Shown here: piece after piece, positions 1-11,364 of the stretch
Numbering within the stretch: the first letter of the stretch is position 1
Layout of the letters: each line of letters opens with the position of its first letter
Source of the DNA: Bradyrhizobium nitroreducens
GTDB taxonomy: Bacteria; Pseudomonadota; Alphaproteobacteria; Rhizobiales; Xanthobacteraceae
Direction of reading: 5' to 3'
Length of the DNA stretch: 64,000 bases
Assembly (NCBI RefSeq): GCF_002776695.1
Contig: NZ_LFJC01000003.1
Coordinates: forward strand, 6,110,649 to 6,174,648
The notes under the pieces: generated by a model
Database searches by the model: none
What the model saw: only the letters and a program-made list of their open reading frames with translations
Told to the model about the DNA's origin: nothing
Program-made: the position numbers and the translations under genes

Positions 1-2
1 TG

Positions 3-203
3 ACGCGCGACAAGCTTCTGGAGATGCGCTGGTTCGAGCGGATCTACGATCTCGTGCTGAAGATCCGCGCCAAGGCCACCGCGCTCGTCGACCCGATCAA
101 GCACCGCATCCGCGAGCTGATCGCCGGCAACGGCGAGGGCTGGTCGTCACGGACGCTGCGCCTGATCCAGCGGTTCAGGAAGAGCGTGCACCAGGCGCGG
201 TGA
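3..203 (+). CDS. C-terminal end of an unidentified protein (5' truncated by window edge)
   Basis: An open frame enters from the left edge and ends at TGA 201-203, giving about 66 residues. The fragment is rich in Arg, Lys and aromatic residues (it contains EMRWFERIYDLVLKIRAKA) and ends in a basic tail, RFRKSVHQAR. It looks like the amphipathic, basic C-terminus of a small protein, possibly membrane-associated. In relatives the gene upstream of xerC/priA is often a small protein following the 2-oxoglutarate dehydrogenase genes, but nothing here proves that. Function not recognised. Confidence 0.55.
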   Translation, partial: TRDKLLEMRWFERIYDLVLKIRAKATALVDPIKHRIRELIAGNGEGWSSRTLRLIQRFRKSVHQAR

Positions 204-226
204 TCGGCGGAGCAATCGTTCTCTCA

Positions 227-371
227 CCGTCACCCTGAGGTGGCCGCTTCTTCAGCGGCCCTCGAAGGGCGACGGCCCCGCTCTATCCGCGCGGCAGCAG
301 CTCGGCCGTTCATCCTTCGAGGCTCCGCCCGCGATGCGTTGCATCGCGGCCCTCGCGCCTCAGGATGACGG
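227..371. repeat. Palindromic intergenic repeat
   Basis: The element is bounded by imperfect inverted ends, ccgtcaccctgagg at 227-240 and cctcaggatgacgg at 358-371. Smaller internal stem-loops are present (ggccgcttcttcagcggcc, and gcgatgcgttgcatcgc). It lies between two genes and would fold as a large cruciform or RNA hairpin. The motif with ctcgaagg and catccttcgag resembles the short part at 39800-39843, so the family occurs at least twice in this window. Confidence 0.75.
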
Positions 372-400
372 AAATAGCATGTCGCCGCCGCCTCAACCCC

Positions 401-988
401 TCAATGCAAATGCAGCAGATGCGGCCACCACAGGCCGAGGCCGGTCATGAACAGGCCGGCGAGGGTCAGGATGCCGCTGACATAGGCCAGCGCGAACATG
501 CCGGTGATGATGGTGGCCGAGGCCAGCACGATGCCGATCTGGAAGGCGGCCGACGCCAGCTCGAAATGATGGTATTTCGCGGTCGCCTCGTCGCGGTCGT
601 GCTCGGCGTGCTTGGCCTTCTCGGCGAGCTGCTCGGTACCTTCGCCGGTCTCGGGCTCGGAGCGGTAGCGCGCCGCGGTCTTGGTCCAGTCGTCGACCTG
701 CTTCTGCACGGCGGGCTTCTGCGCCTCGTCCGCGGCGGCGAGCGTGAGCTTGCCCTGCTCGGCCGCGGTGATCACCACGGTGCGGCGGATGCTTTTGGCC
801 TGGAAGAACGCCCAGAGATTGGCGGCCTCGACGTTCTTGCTGATCGATTCGGTCTGGGCGCCCTTGCCGAGCGTCTCCGAGACCGCCAGGAACAGCGCCA
901 GCACCGCGATCAGGAGCGCGATCTTCTTGTTCGAGCCGGACGCGTGTTCGGCGTGCTCGGCATGCTCCATGCTTTCATGTGCGCTCAT
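401..988 (-). CDS. DUF4337 family membrane protein
   Basis: A 195-residue protein of unknown function that I place in the DUF4337 family from its layout. There is a His/Glu-rich N-terminus (MEHAEHAEHA), one membrane segment at about residues 24-40, a charged helical middle with AANLWAFFQAKSIRRT, and two further hydrophobic segments at about 148-190. The middle section (WTKTAARYRSEPETGEGTE onward) should form a coiled coil. It is monocistronic, facing away from the partial gene at the left edge. No enzymatic motif is visible. Family members are widespread in Proteobacteria and have no established role that I know. Confidence 0.8.
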   Translation of the reverse strand: MSAHESMEHAEHAEHASGSNKKIALLIAVLALFLAVSETLGKGAQTESISKNVEAANLWAFFQAKSIRRTVVITAAEQGKLTLAAADEAQKPAVQKQVDDWTKTAARYRSEPETGEGTEQLAEKAKHAEHDRDEATAKYHHFELASAAFQIGIVLASATIITGMFALAYVSGILTLAGLFMTGLGLWWPHLLHLH

Positions 989-1109
989 GATTCCCCTCCG
1001 CTTCGGTTCCGCAACGATTGACCGAACCGCGCGGCCTGCGCAAGGGGCACGCAGGCTGTGACAGCTTCATGTCAGGAAGCAGCGGCCATTCAGCGCTGGT
1101 TCAGCAACA

Positions 1110-2075
1110 TCACCGCCGCGGATGCGCGCTGGCATAGACTTCCAGCAGGCGCTCGGAATCGATGGCGGTATAGACCTGCGTGGTCGAGAGCGAGGAATGG
1201 CCGAGCAATTCCTGGATGGCGCGCAAGTCACCGCCGCGCGAGAGCAGATGCGTGGCAAAGGAGTGGCGCAGCGCATGCGGCGTGGCGCTGTCGGGCAGGC
1301 CGAGCGCGCCGCGCAGCCGCTCCATCGCGAGCTGGATGATGCGCGGGCTCAATGGCCCGCCGCGCGCGCCGACGAAGATCGGGCCCTCCGCCGGCAGCGG
1401 ATACGGGCACATCGCGACATAGTCCTGCACCAGTTCCAGCACGTTCTGCAGCACCGGCACCATGCGGGTCTTGTTGCCCTTGCCGGTGACGACCAGCACG
1501 TCGCCTTCGCCCGGCTTCGGCACCTCGCGGCGCTTCAGGCCGAGCGCTTCAGAGATGCGCAGGCCCGAGCCGTAGAGCAGCGCCATCACGGCGGCATCGC
1601 GCGCAAGGATCCAGGTCTCGCGATCCTCGCCGGCGCGCTCGTCGGCATCGGCAAGACGTTTTGCCGATGCCATCGGCAGCGGCTTCGGCAGGCTCTTCGC
1701 GACCTTTGGCGCGCGGATTGCGGACAAGGCCCCGACCTTGCCCTTGCCTTCGCGCTCGAGGAAGCGGCCGAACGAGCGCAGGCCCGCCAGCGCGCGCATC
1801 AGCGAGCGGCCGGCAATGTCGTCGGCGCGGCGCATCGCCATGAAGGCGCGGACGTCGGTCGCCTCCAGCGCGGCAAAACGCTTCAGCGTCACGCGCTCGC
1901 CCCAATGGGCACAGAGAAAATCCAGGCACTGCCGCAAGTCGCGGCCATAGGCCTCCAGCGTCTTCGGCGACAGCCGCCGCTCGGCGCCGAGATGCGACAG
2001 CCAGCGCGTCATCTCCTGCGCGATCGAGGGATCGGCGCTGGCGAGTTCGATGGGGGGTGCGGCGGCTTTGCTCAT
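1110..2075 (-). CDS. xerC: Tyrosine recombinase XerC
   Basis: XerC acts with XerD at dif to resolve chromosome dimers before cell division. The 321-residue length is normal for the family. The N-terminal SAM-like core-binding domain covers about residues 15-110. The catalytic domain carries R173 (YGSGLRISEA), K199 in the beta-hairpin (TGKGNKTR), H267 and R270 (HALRHSF), H293 (LGHSSLSTT) and nucleophile Y302 (QVYTAI), so the pentad plus tyrosine is complete. It is divergent from priA with about 135 bp between the starts, the arrangement seen in related alphaproteobacteria. An island integrase is unlikely: there is no tRNA or attachment site nearby, and the sequence reads as a housekeeping Xer protein. 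Confidence 0.93.
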   Translation of the reverse strand: MSKAAAPPIELASADPSIAQEMTRWLSHLGAERRLSPKTLEAYGRDLRQCLDFLCAHWGERVTLKRFAALEATDVRAFMAMRRADDIAGRSLMRALAGLRSFGRFLEREGKGKVGALSAIRAPKVAKSLPKPLPMASAKRLADADERAGEDRETWILARDAAVMALLYGSGLRISEALGLKRREVPKPGEGDVLVVTGKGNKTRMVPVLQNVLELVQDYVAMCPYPLPAEGPIFVGARGGPLSPRIIQLAMERLRGALGLPDSATPHALRHSFATHLLSRGGDLRAIQELLGHSSLSTTQVYTAIDSERLLEVYASAHPRR

Positions 2076-2211
2076 CGCTCTGGACGGATTGATTCCGCTC
2101 AGTATATCGCATCACACCCGTTTACTGTTCGCTAAGGCCGCCCCCGGGCGCTAGCCTTGCCACGCTAGTCTTGCCACATCAGGTTCCGATTCTCCTTCCA
2201 AAGCCCCCTTG

Positions 2212-4422
2212 ATGGATCATTCGTCGCGCAGCTCGACCGCCCCCACCAACGCGACCGGCATGGTCGACGTGCTGGTGCCGGTCGCGCTCGACCAGACCTA
2301 TTCCTACAAGGTGCCGCGCGGGATGGAGCTGAAGGCGGGCGATCTCGTCGGCGTGCCGCTCGGCCCGCGCGAGGTGCTGGCCGTGGTCTGGGGCGAGAAC
2401 GCCAATCCGGATCCGCGCCTGCACAACCGGCTCAAGGAGGTCAGCGAGAAGCTCGACATCCCGCCGCTCAAGCCCGAGCTGCGCCAGGTCGTCGACTGGG
2501 TCGCCAATTACACGCTGAGCCCGCGCGGCATGGTGCTGCGCATGTGCCTGCGGATGGGCGAGAATCTCGGCCCCGAGCGGGTGCGTCCGGGCGTGCGTCT
2601 TGTCGGCGATCCCCCGAAGCGGCTGACGCCGGCACGGGCGCGCGTGATCGAGGTCCTGTCGGACCGGCTGCTGCACGGCAAGTCGGAGGCGGCGAAAGAG
2701 GCGGGCGTCTCGGCCGGCGTGATCGACGGCCTGGTCGATGAGGGCACGCTGACGGTCGAGCCGATGCCGCCGCCTGCGCCGCCGCCGGTGCCCGATCCGG
2801 ATTTCGGGCGGCCGGATTTTTCGCCGCTGCAGCGGGCTGGCGTGGATGCGATGCGCGCGCTTGCGGCCAACGGCACCTTTCACGTCGCACTGCTCGACGG
2901 CGTCACCGGCTCGGGCAAGACCGAGGTCTATTTCGAGGCGGTCGCGGAAACCATCCGCCGCGGAAAGCAGTCGCTGATCCTGATGCCGGAGATCGCGCTC
3001 ACCGGCCAGTTCCTCGACCGCTTCGCGCAGCGCTTTGGCGTGCGGCCGATCGAATGGCATTCGGAGCTGACCCCGCGCACCCGCGCCCGCAATTGGGCGG
3101 CGATCTCGGGCGGCACCGCGCCGGTCGTGGTCGGCGCGCGCTCGGCGCTGTTTCTCCCTTACGCCAATCTCGGCCTGATCGTGGTCGATGAAGAGCACGA
3201 CCAGGCCTACAAGCAGGACGAGGGCGTGCATTATCATGCCCGCGACATGGCGGTGGTGCGCGGGCATATCGCAAAAATCCCGGTCGTGCTGGCGTCGGCG
3301 ACGCCCTCGGTCGAGTCCGAGGTCAATGCCCGCAAGAACCGCTATCAGCGCATCGCGCTGCCCTCGCGCTTCGGCGGCCAGCACATGCCGCATATCGAGG
3401 CGATCGATTTGCGCCGCGAGCCGCCCGCGCGCGGCCGCTTCATCTCGCCGCGCTTGGCCGGCGAGATCAGGATCGCGATCGAGAAGCGCGAGCAGGCGCT
3501 GCTGTTTCTCAACCGCCGCGGCTATGCGCCGCTGACGCTGTGCCGGGCCTGCGGCCACCGCTTCGCCTGCACCATCTGCGATGCCTGGCTGGTCGATCAC
3601 CGTTTTCGCCAGCGCCTCGTCTGTCACCATTGCGGCTTCTCGATGCCGCGCCCGCATACCTGCCCGCACTGCGCGGCCGAGGAATCGCTGGTCGCGGTGG
3701 GGCCGGGCGTCGAGCGCCTGCAGGAAGAGGCCGCCGCGCTGTTTCCGCAAGCGCGCACCATGGTGCTGTCGAGCGATCTCATCACCTCGATCGAGACCAT
3801 GCGTTCCGAGCTTGCCGAGATCGCGGAGGGCCGCGTCGACATCATCATCGGCACCCAGCTCGTGGCCAAGGGCCATAATTTTCCGCGGCTCAATCTCGTC
3901 GGCGTGGTCGATGCGGACCTCGGCCTGTCCAACGGCGATCCGCGCGCAGCGGAGCGGACCTGGCAATTGCTCAACCAGGTGATCGGCCGCGCCGGCCGCG
4001 AGCAGGGCCGCGGCGTCGGTTATCTCCAGACCCACCAGCCCGATCATCCCGTGATGAAGGCGCTGATCGCCTGCGACCGCGAGGCCTTCTACGACAGCGA
4101 GATCGACCTGCGTGAAAGGACGCTCTATCCGCCGTTCGGCCGGCTCGCGAGCCTGATCATCTCCGCCGGCGACCGCCCGAGCGCCGAAGGTCTCGGACGC
4201 AGGCTGGTCGCGCTCGCGCCGCGCGACGAGCGCGTCGTGGTGCTGGGCCCGGCGGAAGCGCCGCTCGCCGTCATCAAGGGCCGCTACCGCTTCCGCATCC
4301 TGGTGAAATCGGCGCGCGGCTTCGATCTGTCGGACTATTTGCGGAGCTGGCTTGCGGTGTGCCCGAAGCCGACGGGCAATCAGAAGCTGGAAGTCGACGT
4401 CGATCCGCAGAGCTTTTTGTAA
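2212..4422 (+). CDS. priA: Primosomal protein N' (replication restart helicase PriA)
   Basis: PriA is a 3'-to-5' superfamily 2 DNA helicase that reloads the replisome at stalled forks. The 736-residue protein has the PriA DNA-binding domain at the N-terminus (VLVPVALDQTYSYKVPRG), Walker A GVTGSGKTE at about 229-237, a DEEHD box at about 326-330, and a zinc-binding insertion at about 444-490 with cysteine pairs CRAC, CTIC, CHHC and CPHC. Helicase motifs V and VI (GTQLVAKG, QVIGRAGREQ) follow. The open frame reaches a TTG at 2209, but the adjacent ATG at 2212 is the more natural start. It is divergent from xerC and followed by repeats and a terminator-like hairpin. Confidence 0.95.
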   Translation: MDHSSRSSTAPTNATGMVDVLVPVALDQTYSYKVPRGMELKAGDLVGVPLGPREVLAVVWGENANPDPRLHNRLKEVSEKLDIPPLKPELRQVVDWVANYTLSPRGMVLRMCLRMGENLGPERVRPGVRLVGDPPKRLTPARARVIEVLSDRLLHGKSEAAKEAGVSAGVIDGLVDEGTLTVEPMPPPAPPPVPDPDFGRPDFSPLQRAGVDAMRALAANGTFHVALLDGVTGSGKTEVYFEAVAETIRRGKQSLILMPEIALTGQFLDRFAQRFGVRPIEWHSELTPRTRARNWAAISGGTAPVVVGARSALFLPYANLGLIVVDEEHDQAYKQDEGVHYHARDMAVVRGHIAKIPVVLASATPSVESEVNARKNRYQRIALPSRFGGQHMPHIEAIDLRREPPARGRFISPRLAGEIRIAIEKREQALLFLNRRGYAPLTLCRACGHRFACTICDAWLVDHRFRQRLVCHHCGFSMPRPHTCPHCAAEESLVAVGPGVERLQEEAAALFPQARTMVLSSDLITSIETMRSELAEIAEGRVDIIIGTQLVAKGHNFPRLNLVGVVDADLGLSNGDPRAAERTWQLLNQVIGRAGREQGRGVGYLQTHQPDHPVMKALIACDREAFYDSEIDLRERTLYPPFGRLASLIISAGDRPSAEGLGRRLVALAPRDERVVVLGPAEAPLAVIKGRYRFRILVKSARGFDLSDYLRSWLAVCPKPTGNQKLEVDVDPQSFL

Positions 4423-4442
4423 AGCTCCGCGCACACTCTCCC

Positions 4443-4532
4443 CACGTCATTGCGAGCGAAGCGAAGCAATCCAGAATCCCTCCGCGGAGGCAATCTGGAT
4501 TGCTTCGTCGCTCCGCTCCTCGCAATGACGTG
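4443..4532. repeat. Palindromic repeat of the cattgcgagcgaagcgaagc type
   Basis: The outer arms cacgtcattgcgag (4443-4456) and ctcgcaatgacgtg (4519-4532) are exact inverted copies. The inner arms aagcaatccag and ctggattgctt pair as well, with a loop around tccgcggagg. This is a recognisable dispersed intergenic repeat of Bradyrhizobium-type genomes. It lies 20 bp after the priA stop. Confidence 0.85.
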
Positions 4533-4560
4533 GTGAGAGCGGCGCGCAAATCTCCTCGCT

Positions 4561-4695
4561 CGTGCCCCGGACGCAGCGCAGCGTCACTTCGACGGTGCGC
4601 TGCTGAGCCGGGGCCCATGTCGCAGAGGAACTCGGGGCTCCTGGGTCCCGGCTCTGCGCCGCAACGCTCACGCGTTGCAGCTTGTCCGGGACACG
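4561..4695. repeat. Palindromic intergenic repeat, second family
   Basis: The inverted ends cgtgccccggac (4561-4572) and gtccgggacacg (4684-4695) match at 11 of 12 positions. The interior carries cgcagcgcagc and gcgcaacgctcacgcgttgc, which can form secondary stems. It follows directly on the previous repeat, so the priA downstream region is a nest of two unrelated palindromic elements. Confidence 0.7.
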
Positions 4696-4705
4696 ACAGC
4701 CCAAC

Positions 4706-4743
4706 AAAAAGCCCGCGGTCCCCCAAGACCGCGGGCTTGTTTC
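4706..4743. terminator. Bidirectional rho-independent terminator
   Basis: A ten-base-pair G+C-rich stem, gcccgcggtc and gaccgcgggc, encloses the loop ccccaa. There is an A-run before it and a ttgtttc T-rich run after it, so it could terminate both priA from the left and the RlpA-like gene from the right. Confidence 0.8.
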
Positions 4744-4796
4744 ATTCGCGCAGCAAACTGATGAAACTGCGCGATGGCTGAGGCGCTTGATGCGCC

Positions 4797-5300
4797 TTAG
4801 GAGACGACTTCCGCGGTGACGCGACCGACGCCGGCGCCGGTGAGGCCGATGGCGCGGGCGGCGCCCGTGGAGAGGTCGAGAACCCGGCCGCGAATGAAGG
4901 GGCCGCGGTCATTGATGGTGACGACCACGCTCTGGCCGCGATGGGTGACGCGCAGCTTGGTGCCGAACGGCAGCGAGCGGTGCGCCGCAGTCAGGGCGTT
5001 CTGGTTGAAACGCTGGCCCGAGGCGGTGCGGCTGCCGGACTCGTTGCCGTAGTAGGAGGCCATGCCGGAGAAGCTGTGGCCGCCGCCCGAGGTCGGCGTC
5101 ATCGCTGCATTGGCGTTGCGCCAATCGGAGGTCGGGTTGGTATCGGCCTGGGCGTGGTGGCGGTGATGATGGTGATGCCGGTGGTGGCGGGATTTGGCGG
5201 AAGCTTCGGTGGCAGTTCCACCGATAAGGAGAGTTGCGGCAACGAAAGCGATCGCCGTGCGCGGCCGGGTCGCAAAGCCCAGCGTCTTCAAAGACAGCAT
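4797..5300 (-). CDS. RlpA-like double-psi beta-barrel exported protein
   Basis: A 167-residue secreted protein of the RlpA family, whose members bind or cleave denuded peptidoglycan near the division site. A signal peptide occupies about residues 1-36 (hydrophobic stretch AIAFVAATLLIGGTA). A His-rich linker (HHRHHHHHRHHA) follows, then a double-psi beta-barrel from about 78 to the end with the family landmarks GMASYYG, TASGQRFN, AAHRSLPFGT, VTINDRGPF and RVLDLS. The SPOR domain of enterobacterial RlpA is absent. Aspartate in NDRGPF is the usual catalytic candidate. The His tract could bind metal. It faces priA with a shared terminator between them. Confidence 0.85.
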   Translation of the reverse strand: MLSLKTLGFATRPRTAIAFVAATLLIGGTATEASAKSRHHRHHHHHRHHAQADTNPTSDWRNANAAMTPTSGGGHSFSGMASYYGNESGSRTASGQRFNQNALTAAHRSLPFGTKLRVTHRGQSVVVTINDRGPFIRGRVLDLSTGAARAIGLTGAGVGRVTAEVVS

Positions 5301-6012
5301 TTATTGGTCCCTAAGCTAGTATTGCCACATATGTGGCTAGTGGAGCCCCCATCAGTTTGTGAGCGGTCTGGCGTTTCGATTCCCAATGCGGCGTGAATTG
5401 GGCAGTAGATCATTCTGTGTCGTCATGAAACATCTTGTTACCGCCACGGGATATTCAGCCGATATTCCGTAATCTTTGCCTTTAACGGTTTGTTAACTTC
5501 ATTATTACTGCTTAATACTGTAAAACGAAGTCATCGCTTTCAGCATTTAGAATTGGGTAAGTATTCGGCGAGTGGAGCCCAGGGCGCCGGAATCACGGCT
5601 CAGCGATCCGTGTTCATGGCCGCTATGCGCTGAGGGCAGGAACCATCATGAGGAGAGGGCGCGGCGAGACCTCTCGCCAATTCCGCGACGCGGCAGGTCG
5701 TTGCCCCTTTCCCCGATCCATGTCCCCGATCAAGTCCTTGATCCAGTCTTGATCCCCGTCCTCGGGCCAGGCGCTGATCGAGGTGTCGCAATGTGCGACG
5801 AACTGGCGACAGAACCTCGTGCCTTTAATTTGGCGTCATGTTGCACCTGCGCGCCTGCTATGTTAGCAAAGCCGCGATTTTAACGGACCCGGCACCTCCC
5901 GTGTCGGCCGAAAATCGAAGTCCCGCTTGAATTCCAAGGGCTTGGATCGCTAGGCGCCGCTTTGTGGCGACGGTTTTTCCCTTGCGAGTTTGACAGCAAA
6001 AAGAGCGCGTCT
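5301..6012. other. Long intergenic region upstream of the atp operon
   Basis: About 710 bp without a convincing gene. The part at about 5440-5530 is A+T-rich for this genome (ggtttgttaacttcattatt). The rest is G+C-rich with a C/G-biased stretch at 5690-5790. Open frames such as 5572-5883 lack a ribosome-binding site and protein-like composition. It should hold the promoters of the divergent RlpA-like gene and of atpH, but I could not place a -35/-10 pair with normal spacing. Confidence 0.5.
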
Positions 6013-6572
6013 GTGGCTGCAGAAGATACGTCCGTTTCAGGTGTGTCCGGCCGTTATGCAACGGCCTTGTTTGAACTGGCCCGCGACCAGAAAGTGGTCG
6101 ACGAGGTCAAAGCCGATCTCGAGAAATTCGAGGCCATGCTGAACGAGAGCGCTGATCTGAAGCGCCTCGTCCGCAGCCCGGTGTTTGCGGCCGATGCCCA
6201 GTCCAGGGCCCTTTCGGCCGTGCTTGCCAAGGCCGGTATCGCCGGCATCTCCGCCAATTTCCTGAAGGTGCTGACTGCCAACCGCCGCCTGTTCGTGGTG
6301 GCCGACGTCATCCGCGCCTACCGCGCCCTCGTCGCCAAGCTCAAGGGCGAGGCGACGGCTGATGTCACGGTGGCGGAAGCGCTCTCTGACAAGAATCTCG
6401 ACGCCCTCAAGGTTGCCCTGAAGTCGGTGACCGGCAAGGACGTCGCGCTGAACGTGAAAGTCGATCCCTCGATCATCGGTGGCCTCGTCGTCAAGCTGGG
6501 CAGCCGCATGGTGGATGGTTCGCTTCGCACCAAACTCAATTCGATCAAGCACGCGATGAAAGAGGCAGGCTG

Positions 6573-6573
<1 letters not shown>
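6013..6573 (+). CDS. atpH: F1 ATP synthase subunit delta
   Basis: The delta subunit connects the F1 head to the b-subunit peripheral stalk. From GTG 6013 the product is 186 residues, starting VAAEDTSVSGVSGRYATAL, the usual rhizobial N-terminus. The open frame extends upstream to 5962, but that stretch (MWRRFFPCEFDSKKS) is not family-like. The C-terminal signature VDPSIIGGLVVKLGSRMVD is intact. It is the first gene of the F1 operon, and its stop overlaps the atpA start (tgatg at 6571-6575), so the two are probably translationally coupled. Confidence 0.93.
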
Positions 6574-8102
<1,529 letters not shown>

Positions 8103-8107
8103 GAACC

Positions 8108-8224
8108 GTCACGGCCGGGCCAAAAGCGCGAAGCGCGTCTTCGCATTTGATGTCCCGGCCATCCACGCCTTACCGCGTGGACGATGAAGACGTGGATGCC
8201 CGGGACAAGCCCGGGCATGACGAC
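8108..8224. repeat. Palindromic repeat between atpA and atpG
   Basis: The outer ends cgtcacggccggg and cccgggcatgacg are inverted copies with one or two mismatches. The inner arms catccacg and cgtggatg repeat the same design. The same element type occurs at 31065-31150, with nearly identical right ends, and a more diverged version at 10677-10784. It lies inside a transcribed operon, so in the mRNA it would form a strong hairpin. Confidence 0.8.
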
Positions 8225-8276
8225 AGGGATAGGCTAGCGGTTTGTCCGCAAGGGATCGAACCGTCGGGGACGAAGA

Positions 8277-9149
8277 ATGGCGTCACTTAAAGACATGCGC
8301 GTCCGCATCGCCTCCACCAAGGCGACGCAAAAGATCACCAAGGCCATGCAGATGGTCGCAGCCTCGAAGCTGCGCCGCGCGCAGACCGCGGCGGAAGCTG
8401 CGCGTCCCTATGCCGACAAGATGAGCGCGGTGATCTCCAACATCGCCAGCGCCGCGGCGGGATCGCCCGGCGCGCCGGCGCTGCTGGCCGGCACCGGCAG
8501 GGACCAGGTTCACCTGCTGCTGGTCTGCACCGGCGAGCGCGGCCTGTCCGGCGCCTTCAACTCCTCGATCGTGCGTCTCGCCCGCGAGCGCGCCCAGTCG
8601 CTGATGGCGCAGGGCAAGGAAGTGAAATTCTTCTGCGTCGGCCGCAAGGGCTATGAGCAGCTGCGCCGCCTGTTCGACAAGCAGATCGTCGAGCATCTCG
8701 ACCTGCGCAGCGTTCGCCAACTCGGCTTCGTCAACGCCGAGGACATCGCCAAGAAGGTGCTGGCCCGTTTCGACAACGGCGAGTTCGACGTCTGCACGCT
8801 GTTCTATTCGCGCTTCCGCTCGGTGATTGCGCAGATCCCGACCGCCCAGCAGGTCATCCCGCTGGTCGTCGAGGCGGGCGCTGCCGCCAACACCACGTCC
8901 TACGACTACGAGCCGGAAGAGGACGAGATCCTCACGCGCCTGCTGCCGCGCAATCTCGCGGTCCAGATCTTCCGCGCGCTGCTCGAGAACAACGCCTCGT
9001 TCTACGGCGCGCAGATGAGCGCGATGGACAACGCGACGCGCAACGCCGGTGAGATGATCCGCAAGCAGACGCTGGTCTACAACCGCACGCGTCAGGCGCA
9101 GATCACCAAGGAACTGATCGAAATCATCTCGGGTGCCGAGGCCGTCTGA
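8277..9149 (+). CDS. atpG: F1 ATP synthase subunit gamma
   Basis: The central rotor shaft of F1. The 290-residue protein has the diagnostic N- and C-terminal helices that make up the coiled-coil shaft: SLKDMRVRIASTKATQKIT at the start and MDNATRNAGEMI with RQAQITKELIEI at the end. The central Rossmann-like part includes LLLVCTGERGLSGAFNSS. It sits between atpA and atpD, with a repeat-containing gap of 174 bp before it and 86 bp after it. Confidence 0.96.
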   Translation: MASLKDMRVRIASTKATQKITKAMQMVAASKLRRAQTAAEAARPYADKMSAVISNIASAAAGSPGAPALLAGTGRDQVHLLLVCTGERGLSGAFNSSIVRLARERAQSLMAQGKEVKFFCVGRKGYEQLRRLFDKQIVEHLDLRSVRQLGFVNAEDIAKKVLARFDNGEFDVCTLFYSRFRSVIAQIPTAQQVIPLVVEAGAAANTTSYDYEPEEDEILTRLLPRNLAVQIFRALLENNASFYGAQMSAMDNATRNAGEMIRKQTLVYNRTRQAQITKELIEIISGAEAV

Positions 9150-9235
9150 TCAAGGCGCTTCAGTACCCGTCAAACTCAACTTCCCGGTCGACAAGCTGAC
9201 CGTGGTCTAAAAATTCGGATCGAAGGAGACATTCA

Positions 9236-10669
<1,434 letters not shown>

Positions 10670-10676
10670 TTCTAGG

Positions 10677-10784
10677 TGTCATTGCCGGGCGAAAGTGCGA
10701 AGCACGTCTTCAAGCTAAAGTCCCGGCGATCCATCGAACGAAAAATTCGATGGATGGACCCGCGGGTCAGGCCCGCGGGTGACA
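10677..10784. repeat. Palindromic repeat between atpD and atpC
   Basis: The element begins gtgtcattgccggg and ends cccgcgggtgacaa. It has an inner perfect stem, ccatcgaa with ttcgatgg (around 10731-10755), and a strong terminal stem, acccgcgggtcaggcccgcgggt. It appears to be a diverged relative of the repeats at 8108-8224 and 31065-31150. It occupies almost the whole atpD-atpC gap. Confidence 0.75.
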
Positions 10785-10806
10785 AGCGGAAAACAACGGA
10801 TAGCCC

Positions 10807-11214
10807 ATGGCCACCTTCCACTTCGATCTCGTCTCTCCGGAAAAGCTCGCCTTCTCGGGCGAGGTCGACCAGGTCGACATCCCCGGCGTCGAAGGTGACT
10901 TCGGCGTATTGGCAGGACACGCGCCGGTCGTGGCGGCGATCCGGCCCGGCATTCTCACCATCACCACTGGCGGCAAGCACGAGAAGGTCATCGTGCTCGG
11001 CGGCCTCGCTGAAGTCTCCGAAAAGGGCCTGACCGTGCTCGCCGACGTCGCGACGTCGCTGGCCGAGCTCGACCGCGCCCAGTTCGCCGAGACCATCGCG
11101 GAGATGGAAGAAAGCCTGAAGGAGCACGAAGGCGGCGAGCTCGATCACGCCATCGAACGGCTCGACCACTACAAGAGCATTCAGCAGCAGCTCACCTCCA
11201 CGGCTATGCACTAA
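10807..11214 (+). CDS. atpC: F1 ATP synthase subunit epsilon
   Basis: Epsilon is part of the rotor and an inhibitor of ATP hydrolysis. The 135-residue protein has the typical N-terminal beta-sandwich: FHFDLVSPEKLAFSGEVDQV, then GVEGDFGVLAGHAPV and the LGGLAEVSEKGLTVLAD strand. A C-terminal helical hairpin from about residue 85 follows (FAETIAEMEESLKEHEGGE). It is the last gene of the operon, and its stop codon abuts a terminator hairpin. Confidence 0.96.
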   Translation: MATFHFDLVSPEKLAFSGEVDQVDIPGVEGDFGVLAGHAPVVAAIRPGILTITTGGKHEKVIVLGGLAEVSEKGLTVLADVATSLAELDRAQFAETIAEMEESLKEHEGGELDHAIERLDHYKSIQQQLTSTAMH

Positions 11215-11242
11215 GCCCCGGGGCACCGCTCCGGGGCTCAAG
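11214..11242 (+). terminator. Terminator of the atp operon
   Basis: The stem agccccgg (11214-11221) and ccggggct (11231-11238) has the loop ggcaccgct and starts on the last base of the atpC stop. The tail (caagctcag) is not a clean T-run, so this may be a rho-aided or stabilising hairpin rather than a classical terminator. Confidence 0.6.
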
Positions 11243-11364
11243 CTCAGTATTTCTGAACAGGTTCAGCGCTCGTCACCGACCGTGGCGGGCGCTGAAACTT
11301 TGTTGCACCGTGCTGGGGATCGCGGCATTCTGCCCGCATATTTTGTCCCCGGGGCAGGGTGCAG

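Noticed and set aside
2179..4434. 751-codon open frame on the minus strand, antisense to priA
   Set aside because: It mirrors priA, which has clear helicase motifs. The antisense product is Arg/His/Ala-rich with no domain, as expected from G+C-rich coding DNA.
5572..5883. 103-codon frame upstream of atpH
   Set aside because: No ribosome-binding site, odd composition, and no likeness to any protein I know.
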